DNA of 11,001 bases from Verrucomicrobiales bacterium (GCA_003445095.1 DLVS01000801.1:1-11001); one strand, 5' to 3'; shown: positions 1 to 6,838, counted from the first letter of the stretch. Numbers and translations: made by a program. Notes: generated by a model not told the origin, from the letters alone.

Positions 1-2
1 GG

Positions 3-911
3 CTCTATGTGTCCGGCGGGCACCGGGGCGACCGTCATGACTACAACGTGCGAATGGTTTCAGGGGCCTTTCACCGGTTGCGGATTGCCGGTGGCTCACA
101 GTGGGAGACTTTGCCTTCCACGAGCTCAGCCCAAGGGGTTCCGCTCGTTGCTTACGGGAATTGCCTTTATCGCATCGGTGGCATGGCGGCGCGCAATGAA
201 CCCGGGACCAAACAGGATCTTTTCTCTCGCGCGGAGGTGTTGCGCTATGACCCTCGGCGCGCCGTTTGGGATGAACTTCCAGCATTGCCTGAACCTCGTT
301 CCAGCCATGATGCAACGGTGGTCGGAGGAAAGCTGTACGTTGGAGGTGGCTGGCAACTGACGGGCGGCACCAATAAGCCGGTCTGGCCCAGTTCTCTTCT
401 CGTCCTTGACCTGACGGAGCCGCACGCGGGTTGGAAAGAGATTCCGCAGCCTTTCCAGCGCCGAGCGCTTGCCGCCGCGGCCATCGGTTCCCGGATCTTT
501 TTCATCGGTGGTATGGATTCCGACAACAGTCCCACCCTGGCGGTAGATATTTACGACACGAAGAGCGGCGCGTGGTCGCGTGGCCCCGATTTGCCCCCCG
601 GAAAATTCAAAGGCTTTAGCTGTTCTGCGGTCACTCAGGCCGACCGAATTTACGCGAATGCGTTTCAAGGCGACTTGCTGCGCCTGGCTCCCGACGAACG
701 CTCCTGGGAGGTGGTTGGGCGTTTGGATCATCCCCGGATGGCCCACCGGCTGGTGACGGCCGGCGGTACGCAACTGATTGCGCTTGGAGGCGAGGATGGC
801 GATGCGAAGCGACCGGATTTGGAATTACTGACGCCCGCCTTGGTCGGTTCGACACCCGAAAAGGGCGCGGCGAATCCGGATCGAGCGACGGCGAGCCAGG
901 TGCACAATTGA
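3..911 (+). CDS. Kelch-repeat beta-propeller protein, 5' end outside window
   Basis: The reading frame is open from the first complete codon at 3 to the TGA at 909-911, so this is the C-terminal 302 residues of a longer protein. Kelch blades are visible as repeated hydrophobic-GG motifs: LYVSGG at the very start, then LYRIGG, LYVGGG, IFFIGG and LIALGG. Each is followed some 20-45 residues later by a YD or LD plus aromatic segment (for example YDPRRAVWDELP and YDTKSGAWSRGP), the usual Kelch pattern. Kelch propellers are binding scaffolds, and bacterial ones are often secreted, but the N-terminus that would show a signal peptide is missing. The last 30 or so residues after the final blade look disordered. 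The DUF4198-like gene starts 15 bases downstream on the same strand, so the two are probably co-transcribed. No enzymatic motif is seen and the ligand is unknown. A GTG at 9 could be mistaken for a start, but blade sequence precedes it. Confidence 0.87.
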   Translation, partial: LYVSGGHRGDRHDYNVRMVSGAFHRLRIAGGSQWETLPSTSSAQGVPLVAYGNCLYRIGGMAARNEPGTKQDLFSRAEVLRYDPRRAVWDELPALPEPRSSHDATVVGGKLYVGGGWQLTGGTNKPVWPSSLLVLDLTEPHAGWKEIPQPFQRRALAAAAIGSRIFFIGGMDSDNSPTLAVDIYDTKSGAWSRGPDLPPGKFKGFSCSAVTQADRIYANAFQGDLLRLAPDERSWEVVGRLDHPRMAHRLVTAGGTQLIALGGEDGDAKRPDLELLTPALVGSTPEKGAANPDRATASQVHN

Positions 912-926
912 AGATCGGATGACTCG

Positions 927-1577
927 ATGAATATGATGCAAATGCTCCGTTTGGGTTGGATCGCGCTCATTTTGGGCGTGGCTGATTCAGCCCTCGCCCA
1001 TTCCGTCTGGATCGAGCCGGCCAACGGCCAGCTTGTGATTCGGTTCGCAGAACCGGATGGAAAATTCGAAAAATCTCCGGGTTACCTCGACAGCCTGTCC
1101 ACTCCGGTCGCGTTCGTCTGGGTCACGAATACGCCGGTCCCGATCCAGGCCGAGAAGCGATCCGACCATTTTTTATTGGCGGGCGCTTCGCCGACCAACC
1201 TGGCTTGTGCCGAAACCAGTTTCACGGTTAGGGCGGGCCGAAAGCCGAACTTCTACGCGCGTTGGCAGTCCGATGGGACCGTCGCCGCTGCACCGTTGCT
1301 CACTCTCGATCTCGTCCCCACGGGCAAGCCGGGTGAAGTACGAGCTTATTTCCGCGGCCAGCCGCTCGGCGGCATCAAAGCGAAACTGCGAACTCCCGAT
1401 GAAAAGGAGCAAGACCTAACTGCCGATTCCCAAGGCTTTCTTCGCTTTACTTCGGCCCAGAAGGGTTTGCATCTCCTCACGCTGGCCCATCATCGCGAGA
1501 ACCTGGTCGGTTTCCACGGAGGGCGACCGTATGAGCAGAATAGCCATAACGCGTCGCTGACGTGGAGCCAGCCTTGA
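927..1577 (+). CDS. DUF4198-like secreted protein with mature N-terminal histidine
   Basis: 216 residues. Residues 1-24 form a signal peptide: a short n-region with one Arg, a hydrophobic core (WIALILGVA) and an A-L-A cleavage box. The predicted mature protein therefore begins His25-Ser-Val-Trp-Ile-Glu-Pro. An AH(x)(F/W)WxEP opening is characteristic of the DUF4198 family (beta-sandwich periplasmic proteins, some annotated as nickel-uptake associated). I recognise the family from this opening, from the repeated FxARW-type strand near 110, and from the C-terminal HGG...YEQNSHNASLTW segment. Further histidines sit at 81, 182, 188, 189, 197 and 207, so a metal site is plausible but not shown. 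The ATG at 927 is preferred; in-frame ATGs at 933, 936 and 942 would also leave a working signal peptide, and no strong ribosome site separates them. It follows the Kelch gene by 15 bases. Function is unknown; metal handling is inference. Confidence 0.8.
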   Translation: MNMMQMLRLGWIALILGVADSALAHSVWIEPANGQLVIRFAEPDGKFEKSPGYLDSLSTPVAFVWVTNTPVPIQAEKRSDHFLLAGASPTNLACAETSFTVRAGRKPNFYARWQSDGTVAAAPLLTLDLVPTGKPGEVRAYFRGQPLGGIKAKLRTPDEKEQDLTADSQGFLRFTSAQKGLHLLTLAHHRENLVGFHGGRPYEQNSHNASLTWSQP

Positions 1578-1619
1578 GAAGGCTTAGGCCAGCCTAAAGG
1601 AAGTTCGTTGCGGAACTTC
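1570..1619 (+). terminator. Tandem hairpins at the stop of the DUF4198-like gene
   Basis: Two perfect inverted repeats follow each other. AGCCTT (1570-1575) pairs with AAGGCT (1579-1584) around a 3-base loop and includes the stop codon at 1575-1577. GAAGTTC (1600-1606) pairs with GAACTTC (1613-1619) around a 6-base loop. A third, weaker TTAGGC/GCCTAA pair lies between them (1584-1597, 2-base centre). No T-run follows on the plus strand (the next bases are G-rich), so this is not a canonical intrinsic terminator. It may be a 3' end stabiliser, a Rho-dependent end or a bidirectional block facing the possible minus-strand gene that ends at 1663. Confidence 0.35.
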
Positions 1620-1662
1620 GGTGGGGGGATTCGCGGGTGACTTTGGTTCCTGTCTGCTCCTT

Positions 1663-1989
1663 TCACTGCCTCCAGTAACTCTGTCGCGAACGAAGCCATT
1701 GCTCGTCGTTGTCCTCGCAAAGGGACGTTACATTCGACCACTGCGGTCCACAGCAGGAACTAATGTCGGCCGGCGGCGGCTGAACCCGCGGCAGCGGATC
1801 GAGGTCGGTCAGGTGCCGCGTGGCGCAGCCATCGACCAAAACAAGACCCAGGCCGAGGATACATTCGACCAGCCAAGTGCGACCGTTCACCGGGCTAAGG
1901 GCCTGGAGCAGGCTCTGAAAACGCCAGTACCCTTCCGCCGGAGCCCGTGAAAGATTCGAGGGGTTCAATACCATCAAGGGTGAATTCAT
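1663..1989 (-). CDS. Possible small lipoprotein-like protein, uncertain
   Basis: A 108-codon minus-strand frame from an ATG at 1989-1987, preceded by GGGGTAAG, the best ribosome-site-like sequence in this gap. The middle of the product has WLVECILGLGLVLVDGCATRH, a hydrophobic run ending in a lipobox-like V-D-G-C followed by the ATR/H residues often seen just after the lipid-attached cysteine of bacterial lipoproteins. Codons in the central part favour G or C at third positions, like real genes nearby. Against it: about 36 residues precede the hydrophobic run, which is long for a signal peptide n-region, so the true start may be internal or the frame may be decayed. The C-terminal part (Cys- and Gln-rich) resembles no domain I know. 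It could also be a fragment of a dispersed repeat or a pseudogene. It converges on the DUF4198-like gene. Confidence 0.27.
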   Translation of the reverse strand: MNSPLMVLNPSNLSRAPAEGYWRFQSLLQALSPVNGRTWLVECILGLGLVLVDGCATRHLTDLDPLPRVQPPPADISSCCGPQWSNVTSLCEDNDEQWLRSRQSYWRQ

Positions 1990-2183
1990 CTTACCCCATA
2001 CTACGGGTTTCCTTCGGCGCGATTTGGCGAAATCTCACGGACGTGGGTGACAAATGGGACGCTGCGCGAACCGGTCTTTCGCGCCCGATTTTGGCTTTGG
2101 GGTTCCCGTGCGCTTGATCTGCTTCTGGAAATTAGGTGAATTTGTCGCGCCCGAACGGCAGGATTTCCACGTCCACTTGATTC
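1990..2183. other. Intergenic stretch upstream of the cytochrome gene
   Basis: No supported gene or RNA. It must hold the promoter of the cytochrome gene at 2184, and of the minus-strand candidate at 1989 if that is real. I find neither a good sigma-70 pair nor a sigma-54 GG-N10-GC element. Reading frames through it give Arg- and Ser-rich translations without recognisable domains. Confidence 0.4.
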
Positions 2184-4136
2184 ATGCGCTTCCATGTGTC
2201 GTCCTTGGTCCGCTCGGCTTTCGCGGCCGGCATGGTGTTTCTCACGACCTCAGCCGCGGCGATTGAAGATCCCGCGCAAGGTTTGGTCCGAACGTTAATC
2301 GCAAACGGCGTGACGGACGTTTCGGTCGCTCCCAACGTTTGGCTGTACGTGCCACAGGGGCAGCCCGCGACTCCCTTCGTCCCGCCCGGGCCATTCACCG
2401 CGCAGTGGCAAGGCTGGGTCAGCGCAGACCTTCGAAGCGATTTCACCTTTCAAGCAGCGTTTAGCGGACAGGTAAAGGTCACGATCAATGGGGGGGTGGC
2501 GCTTGAGGCAAAGGGGATAGAAAAACAGCCAGTTGCCGGGAAATCGGTTCGGCTGAACAAGGGTACCAATGCGTTGCTCGTGGAGTATGTCGCTCCGGCC
2601 ATGGGCGACGCATTCCTCCGGTTGTATTGGACCAATCGCGAAACGCCCCTCAGTCCCCTTCCCTTGGCGCAGTTGAGTCATGCGACCAGTGAAGCGTTGA
2701 CGCGATCTCTTCAAATTCATCGAGGTCGGGATCTCGTGGCGGAGTTGCGCTGCACGAAATGCCATGCGGCGCCCGGCACGATGCCCGAGCTCGCGATGGA
2801 CGCGCCTACGTTCAACGGCATCGGCGCACGGCGGCAAGCGGACTGGATGGCGCGTTGGATCGCGGATCCAGCGGCGCTGCGTCCTGGGACGCCAATGCCG
2901 AAAATGTTCACGGGGCCCGAGGCGCCAGCGGAGGCTTCCGCGGTGGCGGCGTACCTGGCGACCCTGAAGGGTGAGTCCAAGTTTGAGCCTACGACCGGCG
3001 ACTCGGCGGCCGGCAAGGCGCTGTTCGAAAAGCTGCATTGTGTCGCGTGTCACGTGTCGCCGGAGGGTGGTGACGTCAAGCCGCATCAGATTTCGCAAAA
3101 GCAGGTGAAAGCGAAGTTCACGCCGGGCGCTCTGGCAGCGTTCCTCAAGAAGCCCGAAGAACACTTCGCCTGGATTCGAATGCCCAACTTCAAGTTGAGC
3201 TCGGAAGAGGCGGCGAATTTGGCGGCGTATTTGGATTCAGTGGCCGATCCCATTGAATCCAAACCACCGTCCGCCGACACTGCGGTGATTGAGCGTGGGA
3301 AGAACCTCGTCGCCACGAGCGGCTGCTTGAATTGTCATACATTGGACGGCGCAAAGAGTGAATTGACCGCCAAGCCGCTGGCCGAGCTGGCGAGCTGGAC
3401 TGCCGGCTGTCTGAGTGACTCGCCCAAGCCGGGATCGAAAAGTCCTCACTACGCACTCACTGCTGCGGATCGCGTGGACCTCCGGGCGTTCGGGGCTACT
3501 GATCGCACGTCGCTGGGGCGGACAACCGAAGCGGATTTCCTCACTCGCCAATCGCGGCATCTGAATTGCCGCGAATGTCACGGGCAGTTCGAGGGATTTC
3601 CGGCTTGGGAACTGTTGTATGGAAAGCTAAAGCCGGATTGGGCGGAGCGCTTCATCGCTGGCCAGCATCCGGTGAAACCTCGTCCGTGGAACGAGGCGCG
3701 CATGCCTGCATTCCCGGCCTACGCGAAAGGTCTAGGAGAAGGATTGGCAACGATCGCTGGTTTGTCGCCCGTCGTCGAAGAGGATGCCCCTCCAGCAAAC
3801 GCCGCCGAACTCGCCGAGGCTGGTCGAAAGCTGGCCAGTGCCAATGGCGGTTTCAGTTGCATCAGTTGCCACAGCGCGGCCGAGTTTGGAGCGACGCAAG
3901 TATTCGAGGCGCCCGGCATCAACTTCGCGCAGAGTTTCGCCCGATTGCAGCCCGAGTATTTTCGGCGCTGGTTGCGCGCGCCGACGATGATTGATCCCAC
4001 CAGCAAGATGCCGGTGTACTTCGATGAGGAAGGGAAGAGTCCATTGCCGGAAGTGCTCGGTGGCGACGGACCGAAGACGATTCAGGCGGTGTGGGAATAT
4101 TTGCGCCTCGGCGACCGAATGCCGCGTCCTGAGTAA
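2184..4136 (+). CDS. Secreted PA14-domain pentahaem cytochrome c
   Basis: 650 residues. A signal peptide (about 1-26, ending SAAA before IEDP) sends it across the inner membrane, where c-type haems are attached. Residues about 50-150 look like a PA14 beta-barrel (FTAQWQGWVSADLRSDFTF, then INGGVALEAKG, then LNKGTNALLVEY), a domain usually linked to carbohydrate binding. Five CXXCH sites follow: C190-TK-C193-H194, C286-VA-C289-H290, C381-LN-C384-H385, C462-RE-C465-H466 and C559-IS-C562-H563. Distal methionine candidates stand in MP motifs for domains 1 (M238, also M241), 2 (M333), 4 (M507) and 5 (M609). Domain 3 has none in the matching place and reads SPHYALTAADR instead. PA14-cytochrome fusions are known mainly from Planctomycetes and Verrucomicrobia. 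The role is presumably electron transfer in the periplasm or at the cell surface; partner and donor are unknown. The start was chosen for the signal peptide; there is no clear ribosome site. No membrane anchor after the signal peptide. Confidence 0.93.
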   Translation: MRFHVSSLVRSAFAAGMVFLTTSAAAIEDPAQGLVRTLIANGVTDVSVAPNVWLYVPQGQPATPFVPPGPFTAQWQGWVSADLRSDFTFQAAFSGQVKVTINGGVALEAKGIEKQPVAGKSVRLNKGTNALLVEYVAPAMGDAFLRLYWTNRETPLSPLPLAQLSHATSEALTRSLQIHRGRDLVAELRCTKCHAAPGTMPELAMDAPTFNGIGARRQADWMARWIADPAALRPGTPMPKMFTGPEAPAEASAVAAYLATLKGESKFEPTTGDSAAGKALFEKLHCVACHVSPEGGDVKPHQISQKQVKAKFTPGALAAFLKKPEEHFAWIRMPNFKLSSEEAANLAAYLDSVADPIESKPPSADTAVIERGKNLVATSGCLNCHTLDGAKSELTAKPLAELASWTAGCLSDSPKPGSKSPHYALTAADRVDLRAFGATDRTSLGRTTEADFLTRQSRHLNCRECHGQFEGFPAWELLYGKLKPDWAERFIAGQHPVKPRPWNEARMPAFPAYAKGLGEGLATIAGLSPVVEEDAPPANAAELAEAGRKLASANGGFSCISCHSAAEFGATQVFEAPGINFAQSFARLQPEYFRRWLRAPTMIDPTSKMPVYFDEEGKSPLPEVLGGDGPKTIQAVWEYLRLGDRMPRPE

Positions 4137-4300
4137 ACGGAGCGCCGGCGGCCCCGCCCGCGCGAAGATCAAAAAGAGTCCGCGATGGTCAATTCGTCGC
4201 CCGCGCGCCATTCTCTTAGGACGCATCCACAAGTTGCTGGCAGATGCTCTTCGGAGCAGCCCGTCGATGTTCGTTTTGCGGATGGCTGGGGGCCCGATTT

Positions 4301-4318
4301 GCTCTGCTGGAGCAGAGC
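4301..4318. repeat. Perfect 8-bp inverted repeat
   Basis: GCTCTGCT (4301-4308) and AGCAGAGC (4311-4318) are perfect reverse complements separated by GG. It lies 165 bases after the cytochrome stop and 67 bases before the aldehyde dehydrogenase start. No T-run follows on the plus strand, so it is a poor terminator. It could be a regulator-binding operator for the dehydrogenase gene or a hairpin in its leader. The rest of the 4137-4384 gap shows no gene; it translates to a non-conserved Arg- and Ser-rich sequence. Confidence 0.4.
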
Positions 4319-4384
4319 CACCACCTCCACTCCCGTTCCCGCTCGCCTCTTCGAGCCAAATCCGTGAATCATCGGCCCGCTTTT

Positions 4385-5818
4385 ATGTCGGCGATTCCCA
4401 CAGACTTATTTCTCGATGGACGGTTTAGCTCCGAACTCAACCGCCGCCGAACCACGCTCATCAATCCCGCGACGGAAGAGCCATTTGCTGAAGTCGCCGC
4501 CGCCGAACCGGCCGACGTGGACTCAGCCGTGGAGTCGGCGCACCGCGCTTGGGAAACGGGCTGGCGGGACCTCGCTCCAGGCAAACGTACGGAGATCCTC
4601 TTCGCCGTCTCGCGGAAGCTGCGCGAGCACGTCGAGGATATTGCCCAACTCGAGAGGCAACAAATGGGCAAACCGATCGCGGACGCACGAGACGAAGCGG
4701 CTTTGGGAGCGCGCGTTTTCGAATACTACGCCGGAGCGGTCACCAAGTTCGGCGGCCAGACGATTCCAGTCAGCCGAGGCGGATTGGACTTCACGCTGCG
4801 TCAGTCGATCGGTGTGGTCGCGGCGATTGTTCCGTGGAACTTCCCATTTCCGATCGCGTGTTGGAAAGCGGCGCCCGCGCTCGCCGCGGGGAATTGTGTG
4901 GTGCTGAAACCAGCGTCGCTTTCGCCGCTGACGGCGCTCAAACTGGGAGAACTCGCTCACGCGGCGGGCTTGCCGCCGGGAGTACTCCAGGTGTTACCAG
5001 GTTCGGGAGCCGCCGTCGGCGACGCGCTCGTGACGCATCCGCGGATTCGCAAAGTTTCGTTCACGGGTTCCACTGAGGTTGGACGACGCATCATGGAACT
5101 CGCCGCTCGGGACCTCAAACGCGTTTCGCTCGAACTCGGCGGGAAATCACCGAACATCGTCTTTGCGGATTCCGATTGGAAACGCGCTGCGGAGACGTCG
5201 CCGATGAGCGTGTTTGCCAACACGGGTCAGGATTGCTGCGCGCGGAGTCGGATGTTTGTGGAGCGAACGATCTTTGAACCTTTCGTCGAACAGTTCGTGG
5301 CCGCGACTCGCAAACTAGTGGTGGGAGATCCCTCCCAAGAGTCCACGCAGCTTGGTCCGATGGTGAGTGCCGCGCAGCGCCTCTTGGTGGAAGAGTTCCT
5401 CGCGGATGCCCGGAAACAAGGCAGCGCCTTCGCGTGCGGTGGCGGTCGATCGCATCCGCGTGGGTGGTATTTGGATCCAACGGTGCTGTTGGATGTGGGA
5501 CTAGCCGACCGGTGCTGGCGCGAAGAGATTTTCGGCCCAGTGGTGGTGATAACGCCCTTCGACGATGAAGTCACTATGCTCAACGAAGTGAACGCCTCCC
5601 CGTACGGACTGAGTGGCTCCATCTGGACCAACGATCTGTCTCGAGCGTTGCGGGTCGTTCGCGCCGTAGAAAGCGGCGTGTTGAGCGTGAACAGCCACAG
5701 CAGCGTTCATGTGGAAGCTCCGTTCGGCGGATTTAAACAAAGCGGGTTGGGTCGCGATTTGGGCATGGCCGCGATGGAGGGATATACGGAATTGAAGAAT
5801 GTGTATGTGGCGGGATGA
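4385..5818 (+). CDS. NAD(P)-dependent aldehyde dehydrogenase
   Basis: 477 residues, the usual length of the ALDH superfamily, whose members oxidise an aldehyde to the acid with NAD(P)+ through a cysteine thiohemiacetal. All key elements are present: Asn152 in PWNFPFP (oxyanion hole), Lys175 in LKPAS (cofactor), the FTGSTEVG turn (226-233), the general base Glu250 in LELGGKSPN, the nucleophile Cys284 in GQDCCARSR, Glu381 in EEIFGPVV, and the C-terminal PFGGFKQSGLGRDLG. The frame is open back to 4244, but the residues before the ATG at 4385 do not resemble any ALDH, whereas MSAIPTDLFLDGRF is a typical ALDH opening; so 4385 is the start. No signal peptide, hence cytosolic. It resembles the betaine-/amino-/hydroxymuconic-semialdehyde group broadly, but the substrate cannot be told from the sequence, and the neighbours give no pathway. 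It is 248 bases from the cytochrome gene, so probably a separate unit. Confidence 0.95.
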   Translation: MSAIPTDLFLDGRFSSELNRRRTTLINPATEEPFAEVAAAEPADVDSAVESAHRAWETGWRDLAPGKRTEILFAVSRKLREHVEDIAQLERQQMGKPIADARDEAALGARVFEYYAGAVTKFGGQTIPVSRGGLDFTLRQSIGVVAAIVPWNFPFPIACWKAAPALAAGNCVVLKPASLSPLTALKLGELAHAAGLPPGVLQVLPGSGAAVGDALVTHPRIRKVSFTGSTEVGRRIMELAARDLKRVSLELGGKSPNIVFADSDWKRAAETSPMSVFANTGQDCCARSRMFVERTIFEPFVEQFVAATRKLVVGDPSQESTQLGPMVSAAQRLLVEEFLADARKQGSAFACGGGRSHPRGWYLDPTVLLDVGLADRCWREEIFGPVVVITPFDDEVTMLNEVNASPYGLSGSIWTNDLSRALRVVRAVESGVLSVNSHSSVHVEAPFGGFKQSGLGRDLGMAAMEGYTELKNVYVAG

Positions 5819-5824
5819 TGGACG

Positions 5825-5842
5825 GAGCCGAATCCGCGGCTC
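5825..5842 (+). terminator. Short hairpin just after the dehydrogenase stop
   Basis: GAGCCG (5825-5830) pairs with CGGCTC (5837-5842) around a 6-base loop, beginning 7 bases after the TGA at 5816-5818. The bases after it are A-rich (AAACAAAG), not T-rich, so it may stabilise the 3' end or act as a weak terminator. The remaining gap to 6104 contains no recognisable gene; the promoter of the export lipoprotein gene should lie there, but I could not identify its elements. Confidence 0.3.
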
Positions 5843-6104
5843 AAACAAAGTTCGTACGTAGCCGTGGTCTTTAACAATCGGAAATGTTCTGCCGTGCCCG
5901 GTGCCGAGGCGGTGCTCGACTTCCGTACCCTCCTTTTAAGTCGACGCTTCAACGACTTCTGGACCGCGCGCGCCAATACTCACGTCACCCAAAATGACGC
6001 CCTCACCCTCACCGCCTGAGTTCCTCCCCAACGATTTCGTCGTGCGCCCACGGCTTTCCTTTCCCGTTGATTTCAGTCGGAGTTCGCGTTGAAACTCTCA
6101 AGCC

Positions 6105-6764
6105 ATGAGTGTTTTTCGTTTGACCCTGATACGCGCACTAGGACTCCGGCGAAAAGTGCCAGTGCCAGCCCTGGCCGCCCTGGCCATCACTCTCCTCGCG
6201 GTTGTCCCGGGCTGCGCGAGCAAGCCCTCGCCAGCGCCTCCTACCGAAGCGGATGCAGCAGTGTATGAGGGTGGAAAAATCCAGATTGGCGATCAGGTCA
6301 AGGTTTTGTTTCCCGGGGCGCCGAATCTCAATTTCGTGCAAGCGGTGCGCGTCGATGGCATGCTCGACTTGGGCCAATCAGGTGATCTCAAAGTCGAGGG
6401 CAAAACCGCGGACGAAGTGGAGGCTGAACTGCTCACAATTTTTAGTCCGGAACTCATCGTCAAAGAGGTGACGGTGTCAGTGGAGTCCGTGGGATTTCCG
6501 ATATTTGTGTCGGGAATGGTGAGGCGGCCGGGCAAAGTGATGGTCAACCGTTCGGTGACCGTGCTGGAAGCCATTATGGAAGCCGGTGGGTTCGATACCA
6601 CGCGCGCTAATCTCAGTAAGGTCCAGGTGATCCGCCAAGAGAACGGAGTCCAGCGGACTTTTGTGATCGATGTCCAAACGGCGTTGGCCCAAGCGGAGTC
6701 GAAGCCGTTTCATTTGCGCCCGGCCGATATCGTCTTTGTGCCCGAGCGGTTCATTTATTTCTAG
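6105..6764 (+). CDS. Short Wza/EpsE-type polysaccharide export lipoprotein
   Basis: 219 residues. The N-terminus is a lipoprotein signal: RRK, then ALAALAITLLAVVPGC with the lipidated cysteine at 37, followed by a Pro- and Ala-rich linker. Residues about 55-128 are a Poly_export domain (GGKIQIGDQVKVLFPG... VRVDGMLDLG...GKTADEVEAELLTIF). Residues about 129-218 form one SLBB domain (FVSGMVRRPGKVMVNRSVTVLEAIMEAGGF... LRPADIVFVPERFIYF). Proteins of this family form outer-membrane rings through which capsular or exopolysaccharide leaves the cell. At 219 residues it is much shorter than E. coli Wza (about 380), with one SLBB domain and no C-terminal membrane-spanning helix, so it could form only the periplasmic part or need a partner porin. 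It faces prsR tail to tail with 85 bases between the stops. Neither a Wzc-type kinase nor glycosyltransferases are in the window. No clear ribosome site precedes the ATG. Confidence 0.92.
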   Translation: MSVFRLTLIRALGLRRKVPVPALAALAITLLAVVPGCASKPSPAPPTEADAAVYEGGKIQIGDQVKVLFPGAPNLNFVQAVRVDGMLDLGQSGDLKVEGKTADEVEAELLTIFSPELIVKEVTVSVESVGFPIFVSGMVRRPGKVMVNRSVTVLEAIMEAGGFDTTRANLSKVQVIRQENGVQRTFVIDVQTALAQAESKPFHLRPADIVFVPERFIYF

Positions 6765-6803
6765 GTTTCGCCCGAGAATTCGCCCGCGGTGAACGTCCTG
6801 AGT

Positions 6804-6838
6804 TGGCGCGCGCCAGTTCCCCTCCGGCGGCCCGCCGG
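6804..6838. terminator. Palindromes between convergent genes, possible bidirectional terminator
   Basis: The 85-base gap between the export lipoprotein gene and prsR holds two perfect GC-rich palindromes: the 12-base TGGCGCGCGCCA (6804-6815) and CCGGCGG-C-CCGCCGG (6824-6838). Neither is followed by a T-run on either strand. Their position between converging genes suggests a two-way transcription block, but chance in GC-rich DNA is possible. Confidence 0.35.

Noticed and set aside
126..773. 215-codon minus-strand frame opposite the Kelch gene
   Set aside because: No recognisable motif, and the plus strand carries regular Kelch blades.
2001..2195. 64-codon minus-strand frame upstream of the cytochrome gene
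   Set aside because: It overlaps the cytochrome start, is Arg- and Ser-rich and shows no domain or good start context.
2295..3164. 289-codon open frame on the minus strand opposite the cytochrome gene
   Set aside because: Arg-rich translation with no domain; a shadow of GC-rich coding sequence with clear haem motifs on the other strand.
4244..4384. In-frame upstream extension of the aldehyde dehydrogenase by 47 codons
   Set aside because: The extra residues are Arg- and Ser-rich, unlike ALDH N-termini, and the ATG at 4385 gives a family-typical opening and length.
5819..6019. 66 codons open in the same frame after the dehydrogenase TGA, suggesting stop readthrough or a fused small gene
   Set aside because: An open run of this length is not rare in GC-rich DNA; it has no good start, no known domain, and the dehydrogenase is complete at the TGA.
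5819..6104. Sigma-54 promoter for the export lipoprotein gene as a PrsR target
   Set aside because: Several GG-rich stretches were tested for the GG-N10-GC spacing; none fits on the plus strand.
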